DNA from: Muraenolepis orangiensis
Lineage: Eukaryota > Chordata > Actinopteri > Gadiformes > Muraenolepididae
NCBI GenBank assembly: GCA_027704905.1
Contig: CM051022.1
Coordinates: forward strand, 8,750,971 to 8,814,970
Length of the DNA stretch: 64,000 bases
Direction of reading: 5' to 3'
Shown here piece by piece: positions 19,476-31,975 of the stretch (within the stretch, counting starts at the first letter, position 1; each line of letters begins with the position of its first letter). The notes beneath the pieces were generated by a model. That model was not told where the DNA came from and ran no database searches. It saw nothing but the letters and a program-made list of their open reading frames with translations. The translations under genes and the position numbers were made by a program.

Positions 19476-20827
19476 GATATATATACACATATACACACAC
19501 ACACACACACACGTTTGTTAAAACAAACATTTTCAGGACACTTTTCTCAAGGTGGCTTTTAGAGAGGCTTCTACCATCATTGAGATATCTGGTGTCTGAC
19601 ATCAATGTGTTGTGTGTACTGTATGTTATTTAATGATTTAACATCGAGGGCCACTTCAGTGCTTACCTCCGGGAAGTATTATGTTTGTTACCCGAAATCT
19701 AATCTAATCCAATCAAATACCATCTACCTTGACCAAAGGGAGCAGAACTCTACACATGTAGACTTGCCCATAATACTACCATCATACCATCAGATAAAAA
19801 CAGACTTATCATCTTTCCAGAACCTCTTTTAGTTATTTTCTTCTATCAGTTCTAGTCTATGTCTCCTTCAACAAGCACTTTGGTTTAGACACTTTCGCCG
19901 CATGAAATGAAATGTTGCCACAGCGTTACTCAAAGCAGAGGGAGAAACCGATTCATTGAGCCGTCGGTTGGAAATTGCAGGTCTGGGCTTGCGGTGCATT
20001 ATCTACCAGAGGACTGCGATTAACTGGCAAGACGATGTATGAGAGAAATAAAATGCTATGAACCTTCCAACGATTATGAGCGTTCATGTTTGGCTGCATT
20101 CTAAACAACACCCCTAAATGATCGACTTGTGGTTTGGCTGCCCTGACTGCCATTCCTTGTGAAAGCAGATCATTGTGCTGGGTAGCATGAATGATACCAA
20201 TATGGCAATGCTAACTGTGTTATGACCATTAGTCTCCCGGTTGTACGGTTGTCCCATTCGCTACATAATTGAAGGTTAGTCAGGTCAATAAGGGCCTTCA
20301 CGCTTCACCGACTAGTGCTTTCGACAAAAGGCTTCTCCGATGATTCATCAAAAAACACTCACAGTTGGAAAACATCGCCTACACTTAAGAACCACTACCG
20401 TAACCATTTTTAAAAACACCTTGAGTAACCGAATTGTGCAAAAACTCGTACTAGTCTACAGCTAGCCTATTGTATGTTGGCGGCTCCCCATCTCCAACTT
20501 CTCCTTAAGCGTGGTGGTTAGCAAATTTGTCAAATAATTTTCACTACTTGTCAGACTATTTCCAGGAAGGAGTTATTAATACTTGCCTTGACCGCTTCCA
20601 ACCTACCCGACTTTGCCTATATCTTTGGGCTAACTTCCCCCCCCCACACACACACACACACCCCTTGCCTCTGCGGGTGCCTGTACTCACGCTTGCATTG
20701 CATCAGCCAGTCATGGCTTCCCGGACACAAAGAGCCCTATAGGGTTTTGACCTATTTCTGTTATTTCACCCCACCTGACCACGTCCAATGAGAAGGAAGG
20801 GCCATCTATCTCTGCCACCTTGTTGAC

Positions 20828-20864
<37 letters not shown>

Positions 20865-22057
20865 CCTCTTCACCTTGCCTGCTCAGGATCCGACACACAC
20901 ACACACAAGACACTCACTGTGAGAGGAGGGGCCACGGCCAGGGCCTTTTCACGGTGATATTTACAGCTGAAGGCTTATAGACCGACTGCTAACTTTGTCT
21001 TTCTTATGCCCCTTGGGGGGCTTTTTTCCTTGCACATAAAGTGATGCTTTGTATGAACAAGAGGAAGACACGCACATATATTTACATATACATATGTACA
21101 ATGTACACATGTAGTACATATGTATTACATATGTACTACATGTAAAACATATACTCTTGTCTTTTCACTTTTTGTTAAAAACACACACACACCTACTACT
21201 ACTTAATAGATAAATAAATACAACAATATCATTATGCATGCTTGAATAGTGTTAACTAAAGTGTATCCAAAACTATGACTAAATTAAGCACGATATATTA
21301 TTTCGATTATTGTCTTATTACTGCAAAAAAAAAAAAAACGTCCTATAAAAGTTAAGCCTATGCTATATTAAATAAAAGTTAACACATCTCAACAGGTCTT
21401 ATCTGGTCTTACGTAATGGCATACACCCATAACTGGTACTTCCACACACAAAAGAGAGCCTATCTATTGCCTGAGCAGGGGAGGAGTGCTTGTGTATAAA
21501 GCAAACACGGAGAGTGGATACATCTGTTCTTTGCCACTGGCGAAACGGTTTAAAATAGGAAAGCAGTCATTCGTTTTGGAGTAAGTCATATATTGAAGAA
21601 GCGGGCCTAATGTCATCGCGATAAATGCTTTTCCATTGACCAAAACGTGGGCTACCGTTGCACCACACACACGCACACGCACACACTGATAGAAAGTTAA
21701 CAAGTGAGATATAACATTACACAAATAGCCCACAGGTAGTTGTTGTGAGGCGTTGATAGGACCGATATGAGTCCAAACTTGTTGAACTCATGCCGTCTGC
21801 ATAGCTGTGTGCTTCCACGCGGAAAGGCAAAAAACACACATGCAAAAGCGAGCACATGCAAACCCGAAAATACAACGAAACTCCCCCCCCCCCAAAAAAA
21901 ACAACAAAAAACAAAAGAAAACACAGTCACACGCACACACACACAGCTCAATTGAAAGGCATTGCAATAATGCATCGGACCTTTATAATGCATGTGTCTT
22001 AAATCAAGAATAGTGGCTTCGTTGTGGGTGTTACGGCGACACCCCGAAAGAGGCGCC

Positions 22058-22088
<31 letters not shown>

Positions 22089-22580
22089 CCACACACACAC
22101 ACACCGCTAGGCGAGACACAGTCAACACACACACTCGCTCCTTGGAAATAAAGCTTTGTGCTATTAAAAAAAGAAAAAAAGGGGGGGGGGGAAGCATAAA
22201 GGATGCTCGAAACTGACGTTGTTGTTGCACCTCCAACAGAACACGTTATAAATGAACAAACAGTCTAAACTCCGATAATAACACACACATATGTATAAAC
22301 CTAGAAGCGTATAATACGGCACATGTGTAGGACGCAGTAGGACTAGTTATGGATGTTTATATATATATATATCATTAGTATGCAGTATGAAGTATCCCTA
22401 ATTGGGGGGGAAATATAAATAAAGAAGAGTTAAGAGTTAGTCCTACCTAATTTGACAATTTCGGGACAGCTGCAGCTTGGGGTAGTAAGTAGTAGTAGTA
22501 GTGGTGGTAGTAGGCGGACTATTGGCTGAGGCGCAGGGCTGGAGAGGAGACCCTTCCCATTCCCACAACAAGGCAAGGAC
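19476..22580. other. No gene recognised; several small repeats and one strong hairpin
   Basis: Contains (CA)n at 19491-19512, 20647-20660 and 22060-22104, (GT)n at 20829-20862, and a perfect 17-bp-arm hairpin at 21107-21143. No coding exon was recognised. Confidence 0.4.
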
Positions 22581-22824
<244 letters not shown>

Positions 22825-23280
22825 GGAAATTTCCACTGAGGGCGAGATGGATGGCAACTCCAGAAAGAAGCATCACATTACATCTGTCTGCATAATCACG
22901 TCTACTGACTATCTGCGCTTCGATGGCAAACCGGTTTCATGTCAGACACGCTTGAATGATATTGGATACTAAGGTTGCTTTAGTAGGGGGGGGGGGGCGG
23001 GTGTTTTAATGACAGTTAGGATGTGGTTTTGGTGGTTTGATCGCAGCCCTTTGTTGACATTCCGTCCGTCCACATTGTCGGCGTGGTGCTGTTATCCCCA
23101 TATCCCTTCAGTTTATTTGAAATAAACATAACGAAAAATAACATCTTTTCACTTTTCACATCGCACTAGTTTAAATCGTTTTGTCTTCTTTCAATACCAT
23201 GGTAACGTAATGCCAGAAAAAAAAGTTCAAAGGCCAATGTTCATATATATAGAAATATGTGGTGACGTCACATGTAGTAC

Positions 23281-23702
23281 CAGGGCCAGGCATAACAAAA
23301 TAAAATGAGAGGAAGATTTTATTTTATTTTGCATGTCGAGAATAAAGTCGAAATGTCGAGAATAAAGTCGAAATGTCGAGAATAAAGTTGAAATACCATT
23401 GCGAGAATAAAGTCAAAATGTCGAGAATAAAGTTGAAATGCCATTGCGAGAATAAAGTCGAAATGTCGAGAATAAAGTCGAAATACCATTGCGAGAATAA
23501 AGTCGAAATGTCGAGAATAAAGTCGAAATGTCGAGAATAAAGTTGAAATACCATTTCGAGAATAAAGTCGAATACCATTGCGAGAATAAAGTCGAAATGT
23601 CGAGAATAAAGTAAAAATGTTGACATTTCGACTTTTTTCTCGAACTGCAAAATAAATAAACATCTTCCTCTCATTTTTTATTTATTTATGCTTGGCCCTA
23701 AT
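23281..23702. mobile_element. TIR element with internal GAGAATAAAGTCGAAATGTC minisatellite
   Basis: The termini GGGCCAGGCATAA and TTATGCTTGGCCC are inverted. Adjacent AATGAGAGGAAGA and TCTTCCTCTCATT blocks and TTATTTTGCA/TGCAAAATAA blocks are also inverted. Between them 13 tandem units each contain AATAAAG. No transposase and no clear target duplication. Confidence 0.7.
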
Positions 23703-24600
23703 GCTGTTCCGTAGTTCCTCTGAGGACAAATTGAGCAAATAAAGTAAGCGGTTGGCTGGTTTTCACAACATAGCCCAAACGTCTTTCTAGTTTAACACCC
23801 TTTAATATTAAAGCTTAGATTCCTGTTCTACCATAAACATCAGTTGAAATGGCTAGGGCAAGTTGCACAACAGTATACAACTAAAAACAAAACTGTTTTA
23901 CTAGTAAATCCCACATTTACTGGTTAAATCCACACATTTGTTAATAAACAACTATCCGTGTAGCTAATGCTAGTCAGCACAAGTAGATATTTGGGAAAGC
24001 AGTAGAGACTAGGAACAGTTGTTTCCAGGAACAGTTGACTTGAAAATACATTACATTTAAGAGAAGCGAGAAACCTAGACTTAATTGAGGAAAACAAATC
24101 TATAGCAACTAAGGTCAATCTAAGGCATCGCTTTAGACATTTTTTACCACATAACTGGAATTAGTTCCATTTGTGTGGGGAATAGAACCTACATCGCCCA
24201 GCATTAAGAACATCTGGAACACATGTGTCAAGTGAGGTTCTCATCAATGGGTTCATTCAAGTTCAGAAACACAGTTGGTAGAGGAACGAAACCTTTAGTT
24301 TCCACAATGCTCAATGTTCCACCACTTAACCAAGGGCAATTGTTGTTGTTGACATGTACAAAGCATCTCGCACTTGAACAAGGACATGTCCTATCATACC
24401 AAAAATGTGTCAGTCAGCGTCTCTTGCTCTTTCTGTGTGTGACGATTCTCCCAAGGCCACAATAAAGCGCCCTGCTCCTTTTTAAATATCCTTTTGAACA
24501 AATATGAGACAAATGTTTCATAAGAACATTTGTCTTCGTCACCATCTTGCGGTCATGTCACTGGGAGGACACTCGAGCGTTTATGTATCTGTGGAGTGTG
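23703..24600. other. No gene recognised
   Basis: AT-rich sequence with no recognised exon or repeat. Confidence 0.4.
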
Positions 24601-24617
24601 TGTGTGGTTGGTGGCTG

Positions 24618-24936
24618 GTTTAAGCAGCCTCACCTAGCTTGAGTTGGACTGATTAGCTGGTGAGGCTGCACACCTGTGGGTCATTTTTAATCAAGGCCCA
24701 CAGGTTTAAGCTGCCTCCACCACACACACTCGAGGAGAGAGCTCTAGCATGTACAATCTACTCTGTTCACAGTGATTGAAACTCTTGCAATAAACTGGAT
24801 TCCTCATCACCCTGTGTCCTTGTCTTCGGGAGGAGCCCTCAAGTAGCGTCGACTGCTACAAGGCACAGCCAGCCCCCTAGCACCAACCCTTTTCCAGCCA
24901 ATATGTCCAACTCAGGCTAGGTGAGGCTGCTTAAAC
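24618..24936. mobile_element. Foldback-type element with 32-bp terminal inverted repeats
   Basis: Left arm 24618-24649 begins GTTTAAGCAGCCTCACCTAG; right arm 24905-24936 is its inverse with one mismatch in 32. The CAGCCTCACCT core is the same word that is tandemly repeated in the 45-bp arrays at 40.2 and 62 kb. No coding capacity. Confidence 0.7.
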
Positions 24937-24943
24937 ATAACAT

Positions 24944-25460
24944 TACAGTCATTTAGCAGACGCTTTTATCCAAAGCGACTCACAATAGTGTGTTTCAACA
25001 AAGGAAGGTAAGACTCATCACCAGAAGTCAAAAGTGCATTTAATTTCTAACAAGTCTACATTACACATACATTAATTCAGGTAAAAGTGTAAGGGAAAAG
25101 TACAATAAGTTGGCAAACAATATGCAACAATATCTAGAACAATATCTACCTATCTATAATATGTAATCTACTTAGATAATTTACTTAGCGCTACGAGGAA
25201 GGATCCGGGAAGTGTGTCCTGAAGAGATGGGTTTTCAGCCTGCGGCGGAAGATGGGGAGTGACTCTGCAGTTGTGACATCCGTGGGGAGTTTGTTCCACC
25301 AAATTGGGGCCGTGACCGCGTAGATCGGCCACACGGGCCCCTAAGTGAGGGGGCAAGCAGACGGCCCGAAGAAGCCGAGCGAAGTGGACGGGTTGGGATG
25401 TAGGCCTTGACCATTGCCTGGAGGTAGGATGCAGCAGTACCAGTAAAACAGCCAGACACA
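24944..25460. mobile_element. Teleost interspersed repeat (TTTAGCAGACGCTTTT family)
   Basis: Starts CATTTAGCAGACGCTTTTAT and CCAAAGCGACTCACAA, and continues through AGAGATGGGTTTTCAGCCTG and a TGGGGAGTTTGTTCCACCA block. It is a common teleost repeat whose class I cannot assign from sequence alone. A related fragment lies at 31365-31412. Confidence 0.6.
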
Positions 25461-26440
25461 CACTCCACAGTATCCTTCACAATAGAGCATTGGGGAAGCA
25501 CATATCACGGTCATGTTGGCAGTTGGATTGAGGATGTCTGTGCCCCATCCCATCTCCACTGAATGTCATGGCTGTTATTGTTCAGCGTTCTACAGCCGGT
25601 CCATCCATATACTTCAGGGGTGGGATTGGAAATGCCACAGTCCCCAGTGCTATCCCCATTTTCCACTTCCTATGTCCTCCCCCTGTCCAACACACACAAT
25701 GCCAGGGGAGAACAATAACTTATGATCTCTATCCTGTCACTCATTTCTCAAACAGGGTCAACCTGGCTCTGGCTAAGAGTAAGATGGGCGTAAAAATGTC
25801 AGCATTCTTGGCTAGCTGCCTGACTGGACACGCCTGCGAGATGAAAGGGATGGTGCTTTGTGCGCCTTCTTACCAGTAAGGTATCCTCCGTTCCGAAGCG
25901 TTCTCATCTAACGCCTGGAATTGGCTGCTCTAAATCAGCCTTATTGCAGAGATAGAGAGAGAGAGAGAGAGGGAGAGAGAGAGAAAGAGAAAGAGGGACC
26001 TTGGATGGAGGGATATACGTGATATCCGCTCCATGTTTTGAGTATTCTTTGGTCAACGGTTTTGTTATTCTCCTTGTCTTTGTTGTCGTTCTTCTTCATG
26101 TTCTTATTTTTGCCTGTTTGCATGCACTTTGCATCTTTTTTTCCGCATCTTTACAAACCCCATTGTCCCCAGTACACCTCCCTAGTGGTACCAGCCCCCC
26201 CTCCACCTCAATCCAGGAGGCCTGGGGCTGCTTGCCTTGGCTGCTTGGAAGAGGGCCCTGAACAGCACTCGATAGGGCCACCCTCCCTCCACCCAGGCCC
26301 ACCAGGCATTATCCCCACCTCCCTCCCCCGGACCTTAGGGCCTCGGGCTGCTGGGCTGGCTGGCTGAGGTGTGGCTGGGCCTTGGGCTGCTGGTGGGCTA
26401 GTTCCAGGGGGCTGCTCAAGAAGTGCTGGTGGCCCCTGAG
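25461..26440. other. No gene recognised
   Basis: Includes a (GA)n tract at 25949-25990 and GC-rich sequence at 26170-26400 without a defensible exon. Confidence 0.4.
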
Positions 26441-26446
26441 TGTTTC

Positions 26447-26570
26447 CTGAGCGTGTGTGGTGACGGCTGGTTCAACCCGTCTGCCTCAATTACTCTCATG
26501 CACCACAAGTGTGCAGCCTCGCCCAGGTTCACAGCCTAATCAGACTCGGGTCAGAGGCCTTATACCACGA
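26447..26570 (+). repeat. Diverged copy of the inverted-repeat outer edge
   Basis: The GTGTGGTGACGGCTGGTTCA and GTGTGCAGCCTCGCC words parallel 40087-40160 at the left end of the inverted-repeat arm. Confidence 0.45.
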
Positions 26571-26584
26571 TGCAAGTTCAACAT

Positions 26585-26662
26585 ACCCCATACCCATAGG
26601 AATTGTGGGACGGCATTATCTCCTTTCCTTTTGTGAAGGAGATAATGTGTGCCCTAGGGTAT
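26585..26662. other. Imperfect long hairpin
   Basis: The core stem CATTATCTCCTT/AAGGAGATAATG (12 bp, about 10-nt loop) is extended by GGG/CCC and an outer partial ATACCC/GGGTAT pairing. Size and shape resemble a small-RNA precursor or MITE remnant; no proof either way. Confidence 0.45.
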
Positions 26663-27594
26663 AGGAGAGAAGAATGGAATCATTGAAGCAGCTTTCCTTA
26701 GCGTTTAGAGAATTCAACCAGCTCTTATCATGGCTGCCACTTAGATACTTCCGGGTCATTTCACGCAGTTAGGTCCTTCCGAAGCAAAAAAGATCATTCG
26801 ACATGCGAAAGCCTTTCTCTCTTAATTACATGTTTAGCAGTTGGTTGCTACCCTAGAATATACAGAGAAGAATAAAGAGTTTATCGAATCAGCAGCAAGC
26901 TTATATATGGCTCTATGTTGAAAGCAAATAATAAAAAAACATGATAAATTGTAAACCCCTTAATTTAATGTTTATTTCCTCAATGTAGTCACACTGCAGC
27001 CAGAAAGTATCAAACACTGAAGACTTTACATCCGTTCGATCCTTTTAATTGTGAAATAAAAGTGATTTCAACTATAATATTGAAACATTAACAGTCTTCA
27101 TGTTGTGCACCAACAGTCAGTAGCTTGCCATAAGTAGCTCTAACCGAGTAAACTAAAAGTTGTTTGCTGTGCCCACAAGTTTAACGGGTTGTACACACAT
27201 AACTCTGTGCGGTAAACCGTAGAGCAGAACAGAAGACAATTACTAGGTCAGATATGCCCTAGCTTGTCTCTTTGTAAACTCTGTTGGCAACACAACCATT
27301 GGCAAACAGGGCTTGCATAAACATATGGGCACTAACAGCAGTGTGCTAAGGGCTGAACAAACCAGCTCTTCAGACAAAAGCTCATGTTATGTAACAAAGA
27401 AATAACCAACTCGATCGACAGTAATGCAGATAAAGCGAAAATATATGTATTAACTATAACACAGAGTTGAGCATGTTCATATCTGCGCAGGGTAGAATAG
27501 ATACCAGCGAGTTACCTCGTAAAAATATTTAATATGTTTCAAACACTACCACGCCTTAAAGCATGACTCACTGGGAAAAATACAAATAATAATT
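26663..27594. other. No gene recognised
   Basis: AT-rich unique-looking sequence. Confidence 0.4.
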
Positions 27595-27692
27595 AAAAAT
27601 TCATACTGCGGGAGGGAATGGGGAGAAAGCATTCCATTTTACTCCATTTTCTATTTGAATAAAAAACATCTTGAATTTAGAAATCTTGAACA
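27595..27692 (+). mobile_element. LINE family A 3' end
   Basis: CATACTGCGGGAGGGAATGG block and AAACATCTTGAAT tail. Only about 100 bp remain. Confidence 0.7.
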
Positions 27693-28440
27693 TGAAGAAC
27701 ATGAAAATTAGAAGCTTCTTAGCCTCGATGGTAAACGAAAAAGAAAACATATAACTGACGTTTTTATGCATTGGCAAAAAAAATTTGCCAACGGTATAAA
27801 TGTATCGGAAAAAACACATGTAGGCCTGGATGGGGGGGACGGAGGGGGCTGCGCATGTTCAGCATTGTCAGCGGGGGAATCGAACCTTTGGCCCTTTGTT
27901 GCTGTACACACAAGGCTCCACTCTGAATGTGACTGAGAAGCACAAGGGGAACCACAAGTGCAGTCACCCACTGCTTCCCCAATAATAAACACATCTGTAC
28001 TCTGCTGGCTTTCAAAGTCCAACAAAAATTGAAAACTGTTTTGACAAACTGACAAACGCTGGAGGAGACAAAACCTGTGTGGCATTTGTGTTTGTGTGGT
28101 AATGAACACATGCCAGATATAAATAGAATGAAGAAAAATCTGTCTTCTGGGGACGAGAAAAGGAAAGAACTCAGACAGTATAATCCCCTTGTCCAATGCT
28201 ATGCTATTGGGTATGACTAACCAACGATTAGTACAATACAATAAAATACAATATACTTTATTGTTGGGGCCCCTTTGTAGGCGCTAGAAATCCTATTGGG
28301 AATGTATCAAAAACATACGCAAACCTCAGCTTGTATCCAAATAAAAAGGCCAAATGTCCAACATAGGTCATGCTGAAGAAGGCACACCAGCTATGCTCTC
28401 AGGAAAAACGGCATAGGCAACAAACATGACCTTTAAAGTG

Positions 28441-29940
28441 GGACATAGAGAGCGTTCTGACGAGTGGCGTCACTGTGTGGTACCGCAACACCACTGCACG
28501 GGACAAGAAAGCCATCCAGAGGGTCGTGAGGATGGCGTAAAAGATCCCCAGTGTGCACTTCTGCATGCATGCATGCATGCTGCATTGAGGAGATCTTTAG
28601 GACCAGATGACGGAAGAAGGCCATCTCCATCACGAAGGACCCCAACCACCCTGGGCACCATCTCTTGTCCGGTCGCCGGTTCCCCAGCATCCGCACGAGG
28701 AAGGTCAGATTTCAAGGTGCTACTACTTACTTATAAAATCCTACACAGATTAGCACCCTCATACCTGAAGGACCTTATTGTTCCCTATTGTCCTTCTCGG
28801 CCCCTCCGGTCTTCAGGAGCCGGCCTTCTATCAATCCCAAAAGTCATAAAGAAATCAGCAGGGAATAGAGTGTTCTCCTACCGTGCGCCCTATTTGTGGA
28901 ACAGTCTGCCACCTGTAATAAGGGAAGCAGACTCTGTTGAAATATTTAAATCTAAACTTAAAACCTACCTTTTTACATTGTCGTTTGGTGCCTAGGAGTG
29001 CCCCTCAGCTCTCATTACAGCTAAATCAACCCGTTAGTCAGCACTAGCATACCCCTGCTGCCGATAGGTACTAGACTAGAGGTTCTCTACATGTTCCATG
29101 TCCACCCTACCCCATCTAACCATACCGCAGTCTGCTTCTGTTTTCCAGTGTGCTGCTGTGATCCCCGCCTGAAGGATACAGGCCAGCACCACACACAAAT
29201 CATCGTCTCATTTTATTATTTGTATATTGTGTATATTATATGTATATTATTATTATATTATTATTGTTTAATATTTTTTTGTACTTTGTACATTACTATA
29301 AGTCACTTATGGCACCCATTGCACTCCTGAACCATCCCTGGAAGGAGGGATCCCTTCTACTCTGTGTTCCTTCTCAAGATTTCTTCCTACGTAATTAAGG
29401 GAGTTTTTTCTTGCCCTTATGGGGGCCCTTAGGGTTTGGGGGGTGTTGTAAACATGTGGCATGTGAAGCCCTTTGAGACTATAACTGTGATTAAGGGCTA
29501 TACAAATAAAATTGACTTGACTTGACTTGACTACCAGGTTCAGTTTTTATCCACAGGCAATGCGCTAATTGAACTGCTAGGAGTGCTACTACTATCATAA
29601 CATTGTCATCCATATTACATTACACTATCATACTTTGCTGGACTTTCTGGACTCATTACAGCTACTGCACTGTTATGCACTGTACTGCATTCATGATGCA
29701 CTGTATTCATGCTGCTGCCCTACTGGCACATTTAAATGCTTTTAAATGCTTTTTGCACAATTCAACACATGTATATATCATCCATCAGTCACTGTATTGT
29801 TCTTTTTGTTGTTATTTTTTATTGTGTACAGTATTTTCTATAGAAAACTATTTTTGAAAATTCATACTGCGGTAAGGAATGGGGAGTAAGCATTCCATTG
29901 CACTTTCTTTGCATATGGCAAATACAAACATCTTGACATA
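28441..29940 (+). mobile_element. LINE family A fragment interrupted by an L2-type LINE
   Basis: 28441-28706 is family A coding sequence (words matching WYGN and the basic C-terminal region of the copy at 46 kb, frame-broken) plus the CTCTTGTCCGGTCGCCGGTT region. 29531-29940 continues the same family from CCAGGTTCAGTTTTTATCCA to its CATCTTGA tail. The L2-like insert separates them. Confidence 0.75.
28707..29530 (+). mobile_element. L2/CR1-type LINE 3' end inserted in family A LINE
   Basis: Encodes DFKVLLLTYKILHRLAPSYL, then LRSSGAGLLSIPKV, FSYRAPYLWNSLPPVIREAD and FKSKLKTYLF before a stop at 28995. This is the C-terminus typical of teleost L2-clade reverse transcriptases. It ends in a (TTGAC)n tail. 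Confidence 0.8.
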
Positions 29941-30470
29941 ACTTGAAAGGCCAGTGGACTCTCACACGACTCGTTTCGTGCCATCCAGCGGACTTTCGCC
30001 GGCGAGCAAAACGGAATGTTGGTAGAATGGAGGGGGGGAATTCATCATTGTTGCATATACCGCCCACATTGTAACGATACAACCCGATACAACAAGATTG
30101 TGTGCTTATGATGACATGTCATGTAAAGCCCGCCACGACCAGGAGAACCGCAGACCGGAGGCGTTCGAACCGGTTGACGAGACGCTGTGCCGATTCTGTG
30201 TGTTTGGATATGGACTCTGCGTACCAGCGCCCAGTGTGCATATCACGCTGGGCGCCACAATGCTTATAGGCATTCATCTGAGATGCTATCCAAACAGCCG
30301 GCGACAATGTTTGGATAAAAAATGAAATTCCACAAAATTCCACCAGCGTGGCGCTGAGGCTATTTTAATTATTTATTTTCATTTTAGTTATCAATCACAG
30401 GAAAATTGCCCAGCGTGATATCTGAATGGTTTCGATAACAACGCAGATGAAAGAACCCACACACATACTC
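29941..30470. other. No gene recognised
   Basis: Includes an inverted pair CGCCCAGTGTG/CACGCTGGGCG near 30229-30256 but no identifiable element. Confidence 0.4.
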
Positions 30471-30473
30471 AGA

Positions 30474-30645
<172 letters not shown>

Positions 30646-30943
30646 GGCTTACAGTGGGTGTTTCTTTCGTTTATGTGAACCCAGACCTGCATATAGATTC
30701 ACGTCAGAGCACAAGACACACAATGCTCCTGTCACGTCTGTCAATGTAAGGATTGCTCCTGTGATGTTTGTCCGCCATAAACCGGTTCATTCGTTACCGG
30801 CATTCCTTGCTCTCCTTGTCTTATGAGTTAATGATGCCCCCCTTATCTTGATGAGTCCTTCAGCTGTGTTTGGTAAATTTATGTCATTTTGTAGTTGTTT
30901 TGTAGTTTTTGCACTTTTGTACAAAGCGACTTCCAAGATTCAA

Positions 30944-31370
30944 GATTTTTATTTGCCATATGCAAGTACAATTGAATGCTTACTGCCATGTCCTCCCCGC
31001 AGTATGACTTTTCTAAAACACTATACGATAAAAATACTGTACACAATAAAAATAACAATAAAAATAACAATAAAGTGACTGATGGATGATATGTACATGC
31101 GTTGAATTGTGCAAAAGCATTTAAAGGCAATTTAAAGTGCCAGGAGTGCAGCAGCATCACGATTACAGTGCAGTACAGCGCAGAACAGTGCAGTAGCCGT
31201 AATGAGTCCAGAAAGTCCAGCAAAGTATAATAGTAAATCCAGCAAAGTAAAAAGTAATGTAATGTAATATGGAGACAATGTTAGTGGCAGCACTCCTAGC
31301 AGTTCAGTAGGCACACTGCCTGTGGAAAAAAACTGTCATGAAACCAGTCAGGCCTGGTAGTCCTATACAA
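30944..31370 (-). mobile_element. LINE family A 3' end
   Basis: Reverse copy from the CCAAGATTCAAGATTTTTAT tail, through GTGCCAGGAGTGCAGCAGCA, to the GCACACTGCCTGTGGAAA region. Confidence 0.75.
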
Positions 31371-31422
31371 GTGTGTTCAACAAAGGTAGGAGAACAACTC
31401 GTCACCGAAAGTAAAAAGTGTC

Positions 31423-31757
31423 CAGTACATCTAGAACCTTCTGCTGTAGGACAATGAGTTAGTCCCAGTACATCTAGAACCTTCTACTGTAGGACTATGG
31501 GTTAGTCCCAGTACATCTAGAACCTTCTGCTGTAGGACTATGGGTTAGTCCCAGTACATCTAGAACCTTCTGCTGTAGGACTATGGGTTAGTCCCAGTAC
31601 ATCTAGAACCTTCTGCTGTAGGACTATGGGTTAGTCCCAGTACATCTAGAACCTTCTGCTGTAGGACTATGGGTTAGTCCCAGTACATCTAGAACCTTCT
31701 GCTGTAGGACTATGGGAGCTGCCCAGTACATCTAGAACCTTCTGTTGTAGGACTCCA
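31423..31757 (+). repeat. 43-bp minisatellite, 8 copies
   Basis: The unit begins CAGTACATCTAGAACCTTCT; starts at 31423, 31466, 31509, 31552, 31595, 31638, 31681 and 31724, exactly 43 bp apart. Units are almost identical. It lies in a fragment of the TTTAGCAGACG repeat family. Confidence 0.95.
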
Positions 31758-31881
31758 GTATCCCATGTATTCCACCCCATCTTGTCCGATTTCTGATTTA
31801 TCAGCTCGGAGCTCTGTGCTATGTTTGCTGACATACCGGCGAGTGAAACAACTCAGTTAATTGGGTGTATGTGTGCGTGCG

Positions 31882-31884
<3 letters not shown>

Positions 31885-31963
<79 letters not shown>

Positions 31964-31975
31964 CGTGCGTGAATG
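31885..31975. repeat. (GT)n microsatellite with GTGC edges
   Basis: About 75 bp GT followed by GTGC units. Confidence 0.95.

Noticed and set aside
23319..23674. FDFILAMVF/LYSRHFDFIL repeat frames
   Set aside because: Readings of the AATAAAGTCGA minisatellite inside a TIR element.
28426..28700. N-terminal part of the 189-codon frame as a gene start
   Set aside because: It is a frame-broken LINE family A fragment fused by chance to the L2 C-terminus.
31423..31757. CRISPR-like regular array (also 18.1, 33.1, 40.2 and 62 kb)
   Set aside because: Units are contiguous with no unique spacers, and the genome is eukaryotic.
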